Source of the DNA: Chlorobium sp.
GTDB taxonomy: Bacteria; Bacteroidota; Chlorobiia; Chlorobiales; Chlorobiaceae
Direction: 5' to 3'
Length of the DNA stretch: 13,121 nt
Assembly (NCBI GenBank): GCA_028277485.1
Contig: JANQGE010000059.1
Span: forward strand, 1 to 13,121
Position 1 is the first letter of the stretch. Every line of letters begins with the position of its first letter. Position numbers and translations under genes: made by a program. The notes beneath the pieces were generated by a model. It had not been told where the DNA came from. It saw nothing but the letters and a program-made list of their open reading frames with translations, and made no database searches. This document shows, piece by piece, positions 12,898 through 13,121 of the stretch.

Positions 12898-13019
12898 GGG
12901 TGCCTCTATGTATTATCATGAGTCCCGATAGCAATCGGGATAAACTTTGAAACCGGAGTCCTGACAAGGTCGGGACAACGAAGTATTCGGGGCGCGCAAC
13001 AAATTAATAGAGGTGCCCT
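12898..13019 (-). repeat. Dispersed inverted-end repeat, copy 6 (inverted, different core)
   Basis: The only copy in opposite orientation. It ends with GCGCGCAACAAATTAATAGA then GGTGCCCT on the plus strand, the reverse complement of the left end of the other copies, and begins GGGTGCCTCTATG. The core differs: it holds a perfect palindrome TCCCGAT-AGCA-ATCGGGA (12923-12940) and GTCCTGACAAGGTCGGGAC (12959-12977) in place of the GGAGAGGGTTTC block. It lies just upstream of the partial gene at the right edge. Confidence 0.78.
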
Positions 13020-13041
13020 GTTGAAACGTTCAGTTTAGGTT

Positions 13042-13121
13042 ATGCGTATTGCGCTCTACAAGGACGGTCGCGTCACGGACTACGATACCGGCGAGGAAAT
13101 GGCGTTTGCCGCCGAACCGTC
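13042..13121 (+). CDS. Start of an unrecognised gene, cut by the window edge
   Basis: From the ATG at 13042 the frame stays open to the end of the window, encoding MRIALYKDGRVTDY and then a short acidic stretch. TTAGG lies two bases before the ATG, which is close but usable. GC content and codon use change sharply here from the AT-rich gap to well-structured coding DNA. About 26 residues are too few to name a family. A short leading strand of this kind opens several small alpha/beta proteins, including NifX/NifB-type cofactor proteins, but I do not claim that. Confidence 0.5.
   Translation, partial: MRIALYKDGRVTDYDTGEEMAFAAEP

Noticed and set aside
1..13121. CRISPR array, tRNA or rRNA genes
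   Set aside because: No regularly spaced repeat-spacer pattern and no tRNA- or rRNA-like sequence was seen. The repeats present are irregularly dispersed.

Overview
The window is a bacterial chromosomal segment with about a dozen genes, most on the minus strand, separated by unusually repeat-rich intergenic DNA. Gene families and the style of intergenic repeats (a short element with GGGCACCTCTAT / ATAGAGGTGCCC ends, and modular GGGGTTCGCCGTCGG / GATCGGG / TTGGCAG tracts) suggest a green sulfur bacterium (Chlorobiaceae such as Chlorobium or Prosthecochloris) or a relative. This is inference from style, since no taxonomic marker gene is present.

Region 1 (1-2290, minus strand) looks like a decaying accessory cassette. 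It holds a SAM-dependent methyltransferase, a GNAT acetyltransferase, a C-terminal fragment of a Nudix hydrolase, and the wreck of a DUF4258 / YgiT-type zinc-finger toxin-antitoxin pair. The antitoxin carries a frameshift in a G run. The toxin is reduced to its last 18 codons, cut exactly where a dispersed repeat begins.

Region 2 (2293-8115, minus strand) has three well-formed genes. The first is a 717-residue hybrid sensor kinase with a CqsS/LqsS-like multi-pass N-terminus and two receiver domains, the first lacking its phospho-acceptor Asp. The second is a full-length SppA-type signal peptide peptidase. The third is an OppF/DppF-type ABC ATPase standing without its usual partners. A short stretch in front of the ATPase gene matches part of the sensor-kinase gene and may be the trace of a second kinase copy.

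Region 3 (8368-9300, plus strand) is the most intriguing unit. An ArsR-family repressor ends in a CxCxC motif and coiled coil. After it comes a 71-residue Cys-rich, coiled-coil protein with a near-ideal ribosome binding site. Both promoter regions carry the same operator-like motif, TTAAGT-N12-ACYTAA, and the two proteins share C-terminal sequence. I read this as a small, self-regulated metal- or thiol-responsive module, now split by a repeat element one base after the repressor stop codon.

Region 4 (9537-12625, minus strand) has a hotdog thioesterase of the FlK family, a GNAT-like protein and a START/SRPBCC-like protein in close succession, preceded by a TauE/SafE family permease with a signal peptide. 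The right edge holds another repeat and the start of an unrecognised plus-strand gene.

Six copies of the dispersed element (five in one orientation, one inverted) sit at gene boundaries across the window. A second, modular repeat family fills three of the larger gaps.
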